From Nitrososphaera sp. (GTDB taxonomy: Archaea; Thermoproteota; Nitrososphaeria; Nitrososphaerales; Nitrososphaeraceae), in NCBI RefSeq assembly GCF_013388945.1, contig NZ_JACAEH010000002.1:62001-126000 (forward strand): 64,000 nucleotides of DNA, given 5' to 3'. The stretch's first letter is position 1. Each line of letters begins with the position of its first letter. Under the pieces are notes generated by a model, which was not told where the DNA came from, ran no database searches, and worked only from the letters and a program-made list of their open reading frames with translations. Both the position numbers and the translations under genes were made by a program. Shown in pieces: positions 21,105 to 30,903 of this stretch.

Positions 21105-23813
21105 TTGGGCAAAAAAGAACTCGCCGAGATGTTTTCTAAAGACCCTGACCGCTATTACAAGGTCTCGCTATTTGACAAGCTCGGCTTTACGCGCCAGAAA
21201 TGCGGCAAGTGCGGCAAGCACTTTTGGTCCCTTGTGGAAAAGCAGGCGTGCCCCGACCACGAGGATTATGGTTTTATCGGCAAGCCGCCGACCTCAAAGA
21301 GACTGGACTACGTCGGCGCGTGGAAGGAGACGGAGAAGCATTTTCGGGAAAACGGCCACGAGATAGTGAGGCGCTACCCTGTCGTAAGCAGGTGGCGCGA
21401 TGACCTTTATTTCACGATAGCATCAATTGTTGACTTTCAGCGTGTCGTTGGAAACCAGATCGTGTTTGAGCTGCCGGCAAACCCGCTCGTGGTCCCGCAG
21501 ATGTGCCTGCGATTCAACGACATCGAAAACGTCGGCCTTTCCGGGCGCCACTACACCGGCTTTTGTATGATAGGCCAGACCTGCAACGCGGACGCGCCGG
21601 GCGGCTACTGGAAGGACAGGTGCATCGACCTTGACTATGGCATGCTGACAAACGGACTTGGCATCAAGCCGGAGGAGATAACGTTTGTAGAGGACGTCTG
21701 GATGGGCGCCGGCGCGTTCGGGTACTCGCTAGAGTATTTCGTGCGCGGGCTTGAGCTTGGCAACGCCGTCTTTACCGAGTTTGAGGGCAACGAGGAAAGC
21801 TACCGGGTCATGCCAAACAAGATTATAGACATGGGCGCCGGCCTTGAGCGCTTTTCGTGGATAACCATGGGGACGCCAACAAGCTACGACTGCTGCTTTG
21901 GGCCTGTCGTCAAAAAGATGCTGGACGCTACCGGCACTGAAGCCGCACCGGAAATCCTAGGCAGGTATTTCGGCGCGGTGTCGTCCAAGCTGGAGAACTT
22001 TGAAGGGGACGTCAAGGCGCTCAAAGGAATGATAGCAAGGCAGATGGGCATGTCCTACGACGAGCTGGCAGGCGCAGTCGCGCCGTACGAAGCAGTATAC
22101 ACGATAGCGGACCACGTCAGGACGCTCCTCTTTGCGATATCCGACGGCGCGCTCCCGTCAAACGTGGGCGGCGGCTACAACCTGAGAGTAATCCTGCGCA
22201 GGGCGCTTTCCATGATGGAGAGGCTTGGCTGGACCGTGAGGCTTGAAGACATTGCCGACATGCACATCGACTATCTGAAGCAGATGTACCCCGAGCTTGA
22301 GGAGCACAGGCAGGACGCCCGTACAATACTGCAGCTTGAATCTACAAGGTACGTGGGTTCACGCGAGCGCATGAACGCGACTGCAGAGTCGCTCAAGTCA
22401 AAGTCCGGCGGGCTAAAGGTGGAGGACCTGCTAAGGCTGTACGAGTCAGACGGCATAACGCCCGATTTCCTTGTAGAGCAGGGAGTCATCGCCGGCGTGC
22501 CTTCGACATTTTACACGAAGCTTGCAGAGCTCCACGCAAGCGTCTCCGGCGGCGCGCAGGTGGCAAAGCCCGTGGCCGGCCTTGAAGGGCTCCCTGCAAC
22601 CCGGCTTTTGTACTACGAAGACGAGTCGATACGCGAGTTTGAGGCAAAGGTGCTGAGGGTCGCCGGCAAGCACGTCGTGCTCGACCAGACCGCGTTCTAC
22701 CCGAGGGGCGGCGGCCAGGAGCCGGACACCGGCGAGATCTCGGGCGCAAAGGTGGTCGAGGTCACAAAGCAGGGCGACCTCGTGCTCCACAGGATAGAAG
22801 GAAAACTGGCAGACGGCCAGGTGGTGAAAGGGATGGTGAACGCCAGAAGGCGCGACCTGATAACAAAGCACCACACGGCGACTCACGTGCTCAACTCGGC
22901 GTCGAGGAACAACCTGGGCTCGTGGGTCTGGCAGAACTCGGCGTTCAAGGAAGAAAGCTACGGCCGGCTTGACATCACGCACCACTCGGCGCTTACAAAG
23001 GAAGAGGCGCAGCGAATAGAGCAGACAGCAAACGAGGTCATACGCAAGAACCTGCCCGTCAACATCAACTTTTTCGACAGGGGCGAGGCCGAGCAAAAGT
23101 ACACTTTTCGGATTTACCAGGGCGGAGTCGTCCCTACGAGCAACGTGAGGATTGTCAACATAGAAGGGTGGGACATCGAGGCGTGCGGAGGAACGCACGT
23201 CAGGAGGACCGGCGAGATAGGCATGGTCAAGATAGTCAAGTCAGAGCGCGTGCAGGACGGAGTCGTCAGGCTCGAGTTTGTGGCCGGCGAGGCCGCGGTC
23301 AAACACATGCAGAACCAGGACGCGCAGCTGGGCGCCATTGCGCAGGCTCTTGGCTCGAGCAAGGAAAAGGTCGTCGAGTCGTTTGCCAAGGCGATGGAAG
23401 ATTCAGAAGACACCAAGAAGAAAGCCAAGACGATGCTTCGCGTCGTCGCGCCGGCGATGGCAAAGACGGCAGCCGAGAACGCCAAGCGGCTGAAGCATGT
23501 CAAGCTGTACAGCACGTTTGACGAGGAGCTTGACGATGACTACCACATCGCGGTGGGCGAGAAGGCAATAGAGATAGACCCCGAGCTTGTCTACGTCGCG
23601 CTAATAGCCAAGGGCGCCGGCATGCGCGTCATCGTTTTCGCCGGCGAAAAAGCCCGCGCAAAGGTCAAGGCCGGCGCTGTGGCAAAGCAGGTTTCCGCAA
23701 AACTTGGAGGATCTGGCGGCGGAAACGACAGGTTCGGGCAGGGCGGCGGCAAGTCAAAAGAGATGGTGAAAGACGCGCTGCTTCTGGCCGAAGAGACGGC
23801 AAGGGCGGGCTAG
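21105..23813 (+). CDS. alaS: Alanyl-tRNA synthetase
   Basis: The 902-residue enzyme has the class II catalytic core in the first half, the editing-domain metal motif HHTATHVL and the cysteine motif ACGGTH, and a C-terminal domain ending in a glycine-rich GGSGGGNDRFGQGGG. It carries the archaeal N-terminal extension with paired cysteines (CGKCGKHF and CPDHED), probably a zinc site. It charges tRNA-Ala and clears mischarged Ser/Gly. It begins at TTG 21105 after a purine-rich GAGAGAG, and leuS follows 3 bases later. Confidence 0.96.
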   Translation: MGKKELAEMFSKDPDRYYKVSLFDKLGFTRQKCGKCGKHFWSLVEKQACPDHEDYGFIGKPPTSKRLDYVGAWKETEKHFRENGHEIVRRYPVVSRWRDDLYFTIASIVDFQRVVGNQIVFELPANPLVVPQMCLRFNDIENVGLSGRHYTGFCMIGQTCNADAPGGYWKDRCIDLDYGMLTNGLGIKPEEITFVEDVWMGAGAFGYSLEYFVRGLELGNAVFTEFEGNEESYRVMPNKIIDMGAGLERFSWITMGTPTSYDCCFGPVVKKMLDATGTEAAPEILGRYFGAVSSKLENFEGDVKALKGMIARQMGMSYDELAGAVAPYEAVYTIADHVRTLLFAISDGALPSNVGGGYNLRVILRRALSMMERLGWTVRLEDIADMHIDYLKQMYPELEEHRQDARTILQLESTRYVGSRERMNATAESLKSKSGGLKVEDLLRLYESDGITPDFLVEQGVIAGVPSTFYTKLAELHASVSGGAQVAKPVAGLEGLPATRLLYYEDESIREFEAKVLRVAGKHVVLDQTAFYPRGGGQEPDTGEISGAKVVEVTKQGDLVLHRIEGKLADGQVVKGMVNARRRDLITKHHTATHVLNSASRNNLGSWVWQNSAFKEESYGRLDITHHSALTKEEAQRIEQTANEVIRKNLPVNINFFDRGEAEQKYTFRIYQGGVVPTSNVRIVNIEGWDIEACGGTHVRRTGEIGMVKIVKSERVQDGVVRLEFVAGEAAVKHMQNQDAQLGAIAQALGSSKEKVVESFAKAMEDSEDTKKKAKTMLRVVAPAMAKTAAENAKRLKHVKLYSTFDEELDDDYHIAVGEKAIEIDPELVYVALIAKGAGMRVIVFAGEKARAKVKAGAVAKQVSAKLGGSGGGNDRFGQGGGKSKEMVKDALLLAEETARAG

Positions 23814-23816
23814 AAA

Positions 23817-26702
23817 ATGAGCGTCGACTGGCACGCAATCGAGGGCAAGTGGATCAAGAGGTGGGAGGAGCAAAAGGCGTTTGAGGCAAACCCGGATCCT
23901 TCTCGGAAAAAATACTTTGTAACAGTTGCATACCCTTACCCGAACTCGCCCCAGCACATAGGTCACGGAAGGACCTACACGCTTGCAGACGCGCACGCCC
24001 GGTACATGCGCATGAAAGGATACAACGTGCTCTTCCCTATGGGGTTCCACTACACCGGCACGCCGATACTTGGCATGTCAAGGAGGGTCGCGGCAGGCGA
24101 CAAGGACCTGCTTGACACGTTCCACAACGTCTACAGGCTGACAGACGACGTCATCGCGACATTTGTGGAGCCTGTAAAGATAGCAAGCTACTTCCACCAC
24201 GAGATAAAGCAGGGGATGAAGGAGATGGGCTACTCGATGGACTGGCGCCGCGAGTTCACCACCATCGACAGGATGTATTCAAAGTTCATCACGTGGCAGT
24301 TTGACACGTTAAAGAAAAAGGGGCTGATAGTTCAGGGCTCGCACCCGGTGGGCTGGTGCCCGCGTGACCAGAACCCTGTCAGCCAGCACGACACGATGGG
24401 CGACGTCGAGCCCGACTTCACAGAATACGTGCTTGTCAAGTTCAAACACGGCAATGTCGTAATACCCGCGGCGACGCTCAGGCCCGAAACGATATTTGGA
24501 GTCACCAACATGTGGGTCAACCCCGACGTGGAATACGTCGAGGCGTCAGTCGACGGCGAAAAGTGGATAATAAGCAAGGAGGCCGCGCGCAAGCTCGAGT
24601 TCCTGAACCACACAGTCAGGATTGAAAAGACGGTCAAGGGAAGCGAGATGGTCGGCTGGGAGATTGAAAACCCCCTCAACAATGCCAAAATCCCGATGTA
24701 TCCGGCCGCGTTTGTAGAGGCCACAAGCGGCACGGGCGTCGTCATGTCCGTGCCGGCGCACGCGCCCTACGACTACCAGGCGCTTGCAGACCTGAAAAGC
24801 AACAACGAACTGCAGAAAAAATTCGGCATCAAAGTCTCTGCAGAGCCCATAGCGATAATCGAGTCCGAAGGTTATTCATTGGTTCCTGCTGCGCAGGCAA
24901 TCGAAAAGGCCGTGCCGGGTCCAAAAGAGGACCGGCTGGAAAAGGCGACAAGCGACCTCTACTCGCACGAGTTCTACAAGGGAAAGATGCTTGCAAACAC
25001 GGGCAAGTACGCCGGCAGGCCCGTTGCAGAGGCAAAGAACGAGGTAAAAGAGGAGATGTTAAAGGCTGGCATGACGTCGGCAATGTACGAGCTCAACAAC
25101 CCCGTGCGGTGCAGGTGCGGCGCCGAGTGCGTGGTGAAACTGCTGAGCGACCAGTGGTTCTTAAACTACGGCGACAAGAACTGGAAGGCCCTTGCACACG
25201 AGTGCATACAAAAGATGGATGTGGTGCCGCAGGACATAAGGCAGGAATTCGACTATGTCATCGACTGGCTCAGGGAAAGGGCTTGCGCCAGAAAATCAGG
25301 GCTTGGCACGAAACTTCCGTGGGACCCGGAGTGGATAATCGAAAGCCTGTCTGACTCTGTAATATACATGGCATACTACACGATTGCCAGGTTTGTCAAC
25401 GCCGGCGCCATCGCAGACATTGACAGCATAAGCGACTCTTTCTTTGACTATGTGCTCCTGGGCCTAGGCGACCCGGGCAAAGTCGCGCAAGAGTGCAAGC
25501 TCTCAAAAGACATAGTAGAGCAGGTAAGGAGCGAATTCTCGTACTTTTACCCTGTCGACTCGCGGCACTCGGGCCGCGACCTTGTCCCGAACCACCTCTC
25601 GTTTTTCATATTCAACCACGTCGCAATCTTTACGCGCGATTTGTGGCCCGGGCAGGTCGTCGTGAACGGCTCGGTGCTCATGGAAGGCAAGAAGATGAGC
25701 AAGTCGCTTGGCAACATCATACCGCTGCGCGCCGCCATCGCAGAGCACGGCGCTGACACGATACGCCTTGCGATGCTCGTGTCTGCCGAAATCCTGCAGG
25801 ACGCCGACTTTTCGTTTGACACGGTGCGGGGCATCAGGTCCAAGCTGTCAGGCGTGTTTGACATGGCAGGTCGCGTGAAAGACGCAAATGCAGTCGCGCC
25901 GGAGCAGGTGGAGGACAGGTGGCTTGCTAGCAGGCTTGCGCGGGCTTCGGCCATAACAGCAGAGTCGATGGACAGGCTGCGCGTGAGAGAGGCAATACAC
26001 CACATACTCTACTCGCTAGAGCAGGACCTGCAGTGGTACGAAAAGCGCGTTTCTGCCAAGAACAGGCAGGACTCGCCCGCGGCACTGTCTGCCCTTTCCA
26101 GTTATCTAAAAGCGCAGGTGAGGATGCTTGCGCCCTTTGCGCCCTTTACAGCGGAGGAAGTCTGGGAGCGGCTGGGCAACAAGGACTCTATAACGAAGGC
26201 AGGATGGCCTGAAAGCGGCGGCGCTGACTCTGAAGCAGAAGAGACAGAGTTTTTGCTGCAGAGCCTGATTGCCGACATCCAGAGCATAATCAAGGTCACA
26301 AAGATGGAGCCCCGGAAAATAGTAATCTATACGCGCGCCGCGTGGAAAGAGCCGGCATATAGGACGATACTTGCAAACATCATGCAGGGCAAGACCAACT
26401 TTGGCGAGACCATGAAGCAGCTCATCGCAAACCCCGAGACTGCCAAGGTCAAGGCCGATCCCAACGCAGTGAAAAAAATGCAGGAAGACATACTCTCTGC
26501 GCCCGTCGAGGCGAGGGAGCGCAGGCTGAAGGTGATGCAGTTTGACGAGGCGTCTGCAATCCGGGACGGCGCAGGCCTGATTGCTAAAGAGTTTGCCGGC
26601 GCAGAGGTAATCGTAAACGCCGAGGACGACCCTGACAGATATGACCCGAAAGGCAAGGCAAAATTCGCAAGGCCTTACAAGCCCGCGGTCTACATGGAAT
26701 GA
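23817..26702 (+). CDS. leuS: Leucyl-tRNA synthetase
   Basis: The 961-residue class I synthetase has the HIGH-type signature PQHIGHGRTY, the editing domain (TLRPETIFGVTN, then TGTGVVMSVPAHAPYD) and the KMSKS loop in KKMSKSLGN. Its length and C-terminal domain are of the archaeal/eukaryotic type. It charges tRNA-Leu. It starts 3 bases after alaS, giving an unusual but plausible two-synthetase operon. Confidence 0.96.
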   Translation: MSVDWHAIEGKWIKRWEEQKAFEANPDPSRKKYFVTVAYPYPNSPQHIGHGRTYTLADAHARYMRMKGYNVLFPMGFHYTGTPILGMSRRVAAGDKDLLDTFHNVYRLTDDVIATFVEPVKIASYFHHEIKQGMKEMGYSMDWRREFTTIDRMYSKFITWQFDTLKKKGLIVQGSHPVGWCPRDQNPVSQHDTMGDVEPDFTEYVLVKFKHGNVVIPAATLRPETIFGVTNMWVNPDVEYVEASVDGEKWIISKEAARKLEFLNHTVRIEKTVKGSEMVGWEIENPLNNAKIPMYPAAFVEATSGTGVVMSVPAHAPYDYQALADLKSNNELQKKFGIKVSAEPIAIIESEGYSLVPAAQAIEKAVPGPKEDRLEKATSDLYSHEFYKGKMLANTGKYAGRPVAEAKNEVKEEMLKAGMTSAMYELNNPVRCRCGAECVVKLLSDQWFLNYGDKNWKALAHECIQKMDVVPQDIRQEFDYVIDWLRERACARKSGLGTKLPWDPEWIIESLSDSVIYMAYYTIARFVNAGAIADIDSISDSFFDYVLLGLGDPGKVAQECKLSKDIVEQVRSEFSYFYPVDSRHSGRDLVPNHLSFFIFNHVAIFTRDLWPGQVVVNGSVLMEGKKMSKSLGNIIPLRAAIAEHGADTIRLAMLVSAEILQDADFSFDTVRGIRSKLSGVFDMAGRVKDANAVAPEQVEDRWLASRLARASAITAESMDRLRVREAIHHILYSLEQDLQWYEKRVSAKNRQDSPAALSALSSYLKAQVRMLAPFAPFTAEEVWERLGNKDSITKAGWPESGGADSEAEETEFLLQSLIADIQSIIKVTKMEPRKIVIYTRAAWKEPAYRTILANIMQGKTNFGETMKQLIANPETAKVKADPNAVKKMQEDILSAPVEARERRLKVMQFDEASAIRDGAGLIAKEFAGAEVIVNAEDDPDRYDPKGKAKFARPYKPAVYME

Positions 26703-26897
26703 TCAGCGGGCCTGCCTTTTTGCCATTATGGACGCGGCCATGTAAAGCACGAAACCGCCTGCGACCATCGCAAGCCCGTAAAGCGACACGGCACCCCTGT
26801 CAGTCACCGTGCCGATGCCGACTACGATGCCGCCCATAATCAACAACCCTATCCCAGCCCTGGCCGCGCCGGGCATCCTTATCTTTGGCTTTGACAA
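26703..26897 (-). CDS. Small two-helix membrane protein (64 aa)
   Basis: The frame begins at a TTG. Two hydrophobic segments, about residues 14-30 and 37-56, are separated by a short charged loop, and the ends are basic. No family is recognised. It abuts leuS tail to tail without overlap and shares a compact region with the divergent flavoprotein gene. Confidence 0.5.
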   Translation of the reverse strand: MSKPKIRMPGAARAGIGLLIMGGIVVGIGTVTDRGAVSLYGLAMVAGGFVLYMAASIMAKRQAR

Positions 26898-26981
26898 CGC
26901 CCTAGTTGCAGGCGCCGGCTAGATAATTCATTTGGTGGCCCAGCCAATCTTTTTATTGCTTTTGCCCATCCAATCAGCCAG

Positions 26982-28001
26982 ATGAAGATAGCCGTCGCCG
27001 GCATCGGGGTTGCAGGCGCCTACCTCATGAACCAGCTTTCCGCCATGCGCGACGTGCAGGTGACAGGCTTTGAGAGGATGCCGGAGGAGCAGCACGACGC
27101 CGTCTGCGCCTGGGCGACTTGCGAAAACGTCATGTCAGGGCTTGCCAAAAACTGCGGCCTGAACTTTGACGACTATGTGCTCCACGACGGGAAGCACATG
27201 AAAGTCGACCTTGGAAAGGACCATGTCGACCTGAAGCTGAAAGGGATGGTCAGCTACGACAAGATACGGCTCATCCAGGACATGATAAAGGGGACTAACA
27301 TCAGGTTCGGCAGGGCCCCGCGAAAAGAAGAACTCGAACCTGACTTTGACCTTATAATCGACGCAACCGGCTTTCACCGCAACTACCTTCCGCGCCTGCA
27401 GAACGAGATGTGGATTCCATGCGTCCAGTACAAGGTGCGCTACGAAAACGGCAAGGAGCCGTTTGACGACTTTTACCTGAAGGCGTTCCCGTCTATGACT
27501 GGGTATTTCTGGTATTTCCCGCTTGGCAACGGCTACGCGCACGTCGGCGCCGGCGACTTTGCAAAGGGGCACAACCAGTTCGTCGACGACTTTATGCGCG
27601 CCCACGAGTGCGAGGTGATAAAGAAGGTCGGCAGGCCCGTGAGGCTCAGCCCGCCGGCCAGCTGCGAGCCCTTCACCGACGGGCGCAAGTGCGTGGGAGT
27701 GGGCGAGTCGATAGGCACGGTGTTTGCGCTGCTTGGCGAGGGCATAATCCCTGCTACCTGGTGCGCCGACCTGTTTGTGAAAAACATGCATGACCTGGCC
27801 GCGTACAGGAACGCGGTGCTTGAAAAGTTCAAGGTGTATTCGCTTGTCTTCAAGTTCGTCCAGCTGAAAATACAGGGCAGGTTCAGCATGGTAAGGCACG
27901 CGGCAGACATGATAAAGATCTACAACCACATGAAGGCAGAAGAAGATCGCTTTGGCATGGCGGTCAGGATGGCCGACATGCTCAAGGTCTCGAAAATCTA
28001 A
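26982..28001 (+). CDS. FAD-dependent oxidoreductase of the geranylgeranyl reductase family
   Basis: The 339-residue protein opens with a dinucleotide-binding KIAVAGIGVAGAYL and has the family elements DLIIDATGFHR, FPLGNGYAHVGAGDF and GESIGTVFALLGEGIIPA. Members saturate double bonds of isoprenoid chains, such as archaeal membrane lipids or quinones, or act on related substrates. It is rather short for a lipid reductase (often about 390 residues), so the substrate is open. It is probably membrane-associated. It precedes pfdA by 33 bases, but that gene has its own TATA-like box. Confidence 0.8.
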   Translation: MKIAVAGIGVAGAYLMNQLSAMRDVQVTGFERMPEEQHDAVCAWATCENVMSGLAKNCGLNFDDYVLHDGKHMKVDLGKDHVDLKLKGMVSYDKIRLIQDMIKGTNIRFGRAPRKEELEPDFDLIIDATGFHRNYLPRLQNEMWIPCVQYKVRYENGKEPFDDFYLKAFPSMTGYFWYFPLGNGYAHVGAGDFAKGHNQFVDDFMRAHECEVIKKVGRPVRLSPPASCEPFTDGRKCVGVGESIGTVFALLGEGIIPATWCADLFVKNMHDLAAYRNAVLEKFKVYSLVFKFVQLKIQGRFSMVRHAADMIKIYNHMKAEEDRFGMAVRMADMLKVSKI

Positions 28002-28034
28002 AGCTTTAAAAATCGAGCGGAGCCAGTCAGTCTG

Positions 28035-28541
28035 ATGCACACGGATTCTTCCGGCCACACGCACGAGCATGATCACGATCATCCTCATACCCACGATCAC
28101 CCACATGAGCATTCGCACGACCGCGCGCTTGAGCAGGCGCTGAACGAGATGGCCCAGCAGTCCCGGGCGCTTGAAGCCTACATGAACGACATAGTCGCTA
28201 GGCAGGCGGCGATAGGCAGGATGTTTGACGAGGCGCGCCTTGCGTCGACAACATTGCAGGGGATAAGCGCGGACGCAGAGGTGGAGACGCTGATGCCAGT
28301 CGGCAGCGGCATCTACGTCAAGGCAAACGTGCCACCTATGAAAAAAGTCATAGTCAGCCTCGGCTCGGGCGTTACAGTGGAAAAGAGCAAGGAGGACGCG
28401 CTGAACTTTGTGGAGGCGCGCATAAAGGAGTACGACGTTGCAATAAGGCAGCTGGAGGCGCAGAGGCAGGAGATAGCGATGCGCATGGAGCAGCTCCAGC
28501 AGCAGCTCAACGCCATGCTGAGGCAGGCCCAGTCAGGCTGA
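28035..28541 (+). CDS. pfdA: Prefoldin alpha subunit with histidine-rich N-terminal extension
   Basis: Residues about 31-168 are a normal prefoldin alpha: two coiled-coil helices joined by a beta-hairpin (SGIYVKANVPPMKKVIVSLG). The first 30 residues are extra and hold 12 histidines, mostly alternating with Asp, Glu, Pro or Thr, a likely Ni/Zn/Cu-binding tail. CTTTAAAAAT (28004-28013) lies about 27 bases before ATG 28035, so this start is supported. Prefoldin passes unfolded proteins to the thermosome. The pair pfdA-ftsY is a known archaeal gene order. Confidence 0.9.
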   Translation: MHTDSSGHTHEHDHDHPHTHDHPHEHSHDRALEQALNEMAQQSRALEAYMNDIVARQAAIGRMFDEARLASTTLQGISADAEVETLMPVGSGIYVKANVPPMKKVIVSLGSGVTVEKSKEDALNFVEARIKEYDVAIRQLEAQRQEIAMRMEQLQQQLNAMLRQAQSG

Positions 28542-28550
28542 CTTGCGATA

Positions 28551-29978
28551 ATGTTTGACAAGCTAAAGAACGCCTTTTCAAGCGCGGCAAGGAGCATAGG
28601 GCAGAAAGAGATAACCGAGCGCGTCCTTGACGACACGCTTCTTGATCTGCAGATAGCGCTCTTGGAAAGCGACGTCGCGCAGGAAGTTGTCGACGACCTC
28701 TCAAAAAAGCTGAAACAAGAATTGCTTGGTGTAAAGCTGGAAAAAGGGCAGGAGGCCGGCGCAATCATTGAAAAGAAGTTGCAGGAATCTGTGGCAGGCA
28801 TCTTTGCCCGGGCCGGCAGGCTCGATCTTGTGAGCAGGATAAAGGCCAAAAAGGAGGCCAAGCAGGGCCCGTTCTCGATTGTTTTCCTTGGCATAAACGG
28901 CACTGGCAAGACCACCACGGTTGCCAAGGTCGCAAACCTGCTCCGCAAGCAAGGTCTCTCCGTTGTAGTTGCGGCAGGCGATACGCACCGCGCAGGCGCA
29001 ATAGAGCAGTTGACTGAGCACGCGCAGCGGCTTTCCTTGAAGGTGATAGCGCAGAGGTACGGCGCTGACCCGTCGGCTGTAGGGCGCGACGCGCTTGACT
29101 ATGCTAGGAAGCACTACATCGACGTCGTTCTCATGGACACGGCCGGCAGGATGCAGACTTCAAAGAACCTGATGGACGAGATGGGCAAGATAGTGCGCGT
29201 GGTAAAACCGGACGTGAAATTATTCGTGGGCGACTCGCTTGCAGGAAACGACACGATAAACCAGGCCCGCGAGTTTTTCCAGTATACAAACTTTGACGGC
29301 GCAATCCTGACAAAGATAGACGCCGACGCAAAGGGCGGGGCCGCTATATCGATATCGCACCTGACTGCAAAGCCCATCATCTACGTAGGCGTAGGCCAGG
29401 GGTACGACGACATGATACCTTTCGACCCGGACAGGTTCATCGAGTCGCTCTTTGGCAAGGCGGAAGTGAGCGTGCAGGACCTGATGTCGGCACCGCCGCC
29501 TGCACCCGGACCTGCGGCAGGTGAGGAGCCAAAGGTCGAGGCGCCGCCGGCAGCGCCGGTCTCCACGCCTGTCAGCGCGCCCATAGAGGAGCCAGAGCCA
29601 AGAGAAGAGCGCGACTTTTCGCCCCCGCCTGCCCCCGTGCAGGTGCCCAAGCCACCGCCTCCTCCGCCCGCGCCAGAGCCTGCCAAGGCAGAGCCTGAAG
29701 AAAAGAAGGGCCGGTTTGGCTTCTTTGGCCGCAAGCGCGAAGAGGACAGGGAGGAGGGCAAAAAGCAGGATGAGAGGCAGAGAAAGGAGGATGAAAAGCG
29801 CAGGCAGGAAGAAGAGAAGCGCAAAAAGAAGGAAGAGGACGAGCGCCGCAAGCGCGAGGAAGAGGAGCGCAAGCGCCGTGAAAAAGAGGAGAAGAAGAAG
29901 CGCAAAGATGATAAGGACAAGAAAGAAGATGAGGTCGTATACCTGACAGATGAAGACATCGAAGACCTCCTCAAGTAA
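28551..29978 (+). CDS. ftsY: Signal recognition particle receptor FtsY with a C-terminal charged tail
   Basis: Residues 1-312 form the N and G domains of the SRP GTPase: GINGTGKTTT (114-123), DTAGR (196-200) and TKIDADAKGG (254-263). Residues 314-475 are an added tail. It is first rich in Pro and Ala, then has KGRFGFFGRKREED, then about 70 residues almost wholly of Lys, Arg and Glu, and ends EVVYLTDEDIEDLLK. Many FtsY proteins carry an acidic membrane-targeting region at the N-terminus, and here the N-terminus has none. It receives ribosomes with SRP at the membrane. The end overlaps argF by 29 bases. Confidence 0.93.
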   Translation: MFDKLKNAFSSAARSIGQKEITERVLDDTLLDLQIALLESDVAQEVVDDLSKKLKQELLGVKLEKGQEAGAIIEKKLQESVAGIFARAGRLDLVSRIKAKKEAKQGPFSIVFLGINGTGKTTTVAKVANLLRKQGLSVVVAAGDTHRAGAIEQLTEHAQRLSLKVIAQRYGADPSAVGRDALDYARKHYIDVVLMDTAGRMQTSKNLMDEMGKIVRVVKPDVKLFVGDSLAGNDTINQAREFFQYTNFDGAILTKIDADAKGGAAISISHLTAKPIIYVGVGQGYDDMIPFDPDRFIESLFGKAEVSVQDLMSAPPPAPGPAAGEEPKVEAPPAAPVSTPVSAPIEEPEPREERDFSPPPAPVQVPKPPPPPPAPEPAKAEPEEKKGRFGFFGRKREEDREEGKKQDERQRKEDEKRRQEEEKRKKKEEDERRKREEEERKRREKEEKKKRKDDKDKKEDEVVYLTDEDIEDLLK

Positions 29979-30903
29979 GCGCGACCTGCTCAGCATGCAG
30001 GACCTTTCATCGCAGGATATCGACAGGATCATGAGCCTTGCGACAAAACTGAAAAAGGAGCACAAGGCCGGAAGGGGCCGGCCGCTTTTGCGCGGAAAGA
30101 CCCTTGGCATGATATTCCAAAAGCCATCGACGCGCACGCGGGTAAGTTTCGAAGTAGGCATGTACCAGATGGGCGGCGACGCGGTCTACCTGAGCGCGAC
30201 TGACATCCAGCTTGCCCGGGGCGAGACCATAGAGGACACCGCAAAGACATTGTCAGGATACCTCGACTGCCTGATGGCCCGCGTCTACGACCACACCGAC
30301 GTGCAAAAGCTCGCCACTTACGCCAGGATACCTGTGATAAACGGGCTTTCAGACGCGTTCCACCCTTGCCAGATACTTGCGGACCTTCTCACGATAAAGG
30401 AGCACAAGAAAAAGCTGAAGGGCCTGAAGCTTGCGTGGCTTGGCGACGGGGACAACGTGTGCAACGACCTCCTGCTTGGGTGCGCCAAGACCGGCATAAG
30501 CATGACGGCGGCGTGCCCAAAGGGCTACGAGCCGCTTGAACAAGTGGTCCGGCTTGCCCGGGCGGAGGGCCAAAAGACCGGCGCGCAGGTTGCGGTAACC
30601 GAAGATCCTGTAGTGGCCGCAAAAGACGCCGACGTCGTGGTGACTGACACTTTCATATCGATAGGAAAAGAGGGCGAGCGGGCCACCCGCGAGTCTGTCT
30701 TTATGCCCAAGTACCAGGTCAATTCTGAAATCATGAAGCTTGCCAGGCGCGACGCGATATTCATGCACTGCCTGCCGGCAAAGCGCGGCCAGGAAGTGAC
30801 TGCCGACGTCATGGACGGGCCGCAGTCCGTCGTGTGGGACGAGGCCGAGAACCGCCTGCACGCCCAGAAGGCGGTGCTGTGCATCCTCATGAAGGCTGTC
30901 TAG
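29950..30903 (+). CDS. argF: Ornithine carbamoyltransferase
   Basis: The 317-residue enzyme has the carbamoyl-phosphate loop KPSTRTRVSFEVG, the ornithine/carbamoyl-phosphate site HPCQ and FMHCLPA. It makes citrulline from ornithine in arginine synthesis. Starting at ATG 29950 places its first 9 codons inside the ftsY tail; the conserved part begins at KRDLLSMQDLS, so a later ATG (29995) is possible but would cut family residues. The stop overlaps the convergent DedA gene by 17 bases. Confidence 0.93.
   Translation: MKTSKTSSSKRDLLSMQDLSSQDIDRIMSLATKLKKEHKAGRGRPLLRGKTLGMIFQKPSTRTRVSFEVGMYQMGGDAVYLSATDIQLARGETIEDTAKTLSGYLDCLMARVYDHTDVQKLATYARIPVINGLSDAFHPCQILADLLTIKEHKKKLKGLKLAWLGDGDNVCNDLLLGCAKTGISMTAACPKGYEPLEQVVRLARAEGQKTGAQVAVTEDPVVAAKDADVVVTDTFISIGKEGERATRESVFMPKYQVNSEIMKLARRDAIFMHCLPAKRGQEVTADVMDGPQSVVWDEAENRLHAQKAVLCILMKAV

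Noticed and set aside
22446-23198. 250-codon minus-strand frame inside alaS
   Set aside because: It lies wholly within the well-supported alaS reading frame.
27135-28118. 327-codon minus-strand frame opposite the geranylgeranyl reductase-family gene
   Set aside because: It is the mirror of a strongly recognisable coding region and has no known motif; long antisense frames are expected at this base composition.
29220-30161. 313-codon minus-strand frame opposite ftsY and argF
   Set aside because: Its low-complexity leucine/phenylalanine run is the antisense of the Lys/Glu codons of the FtsY tail.
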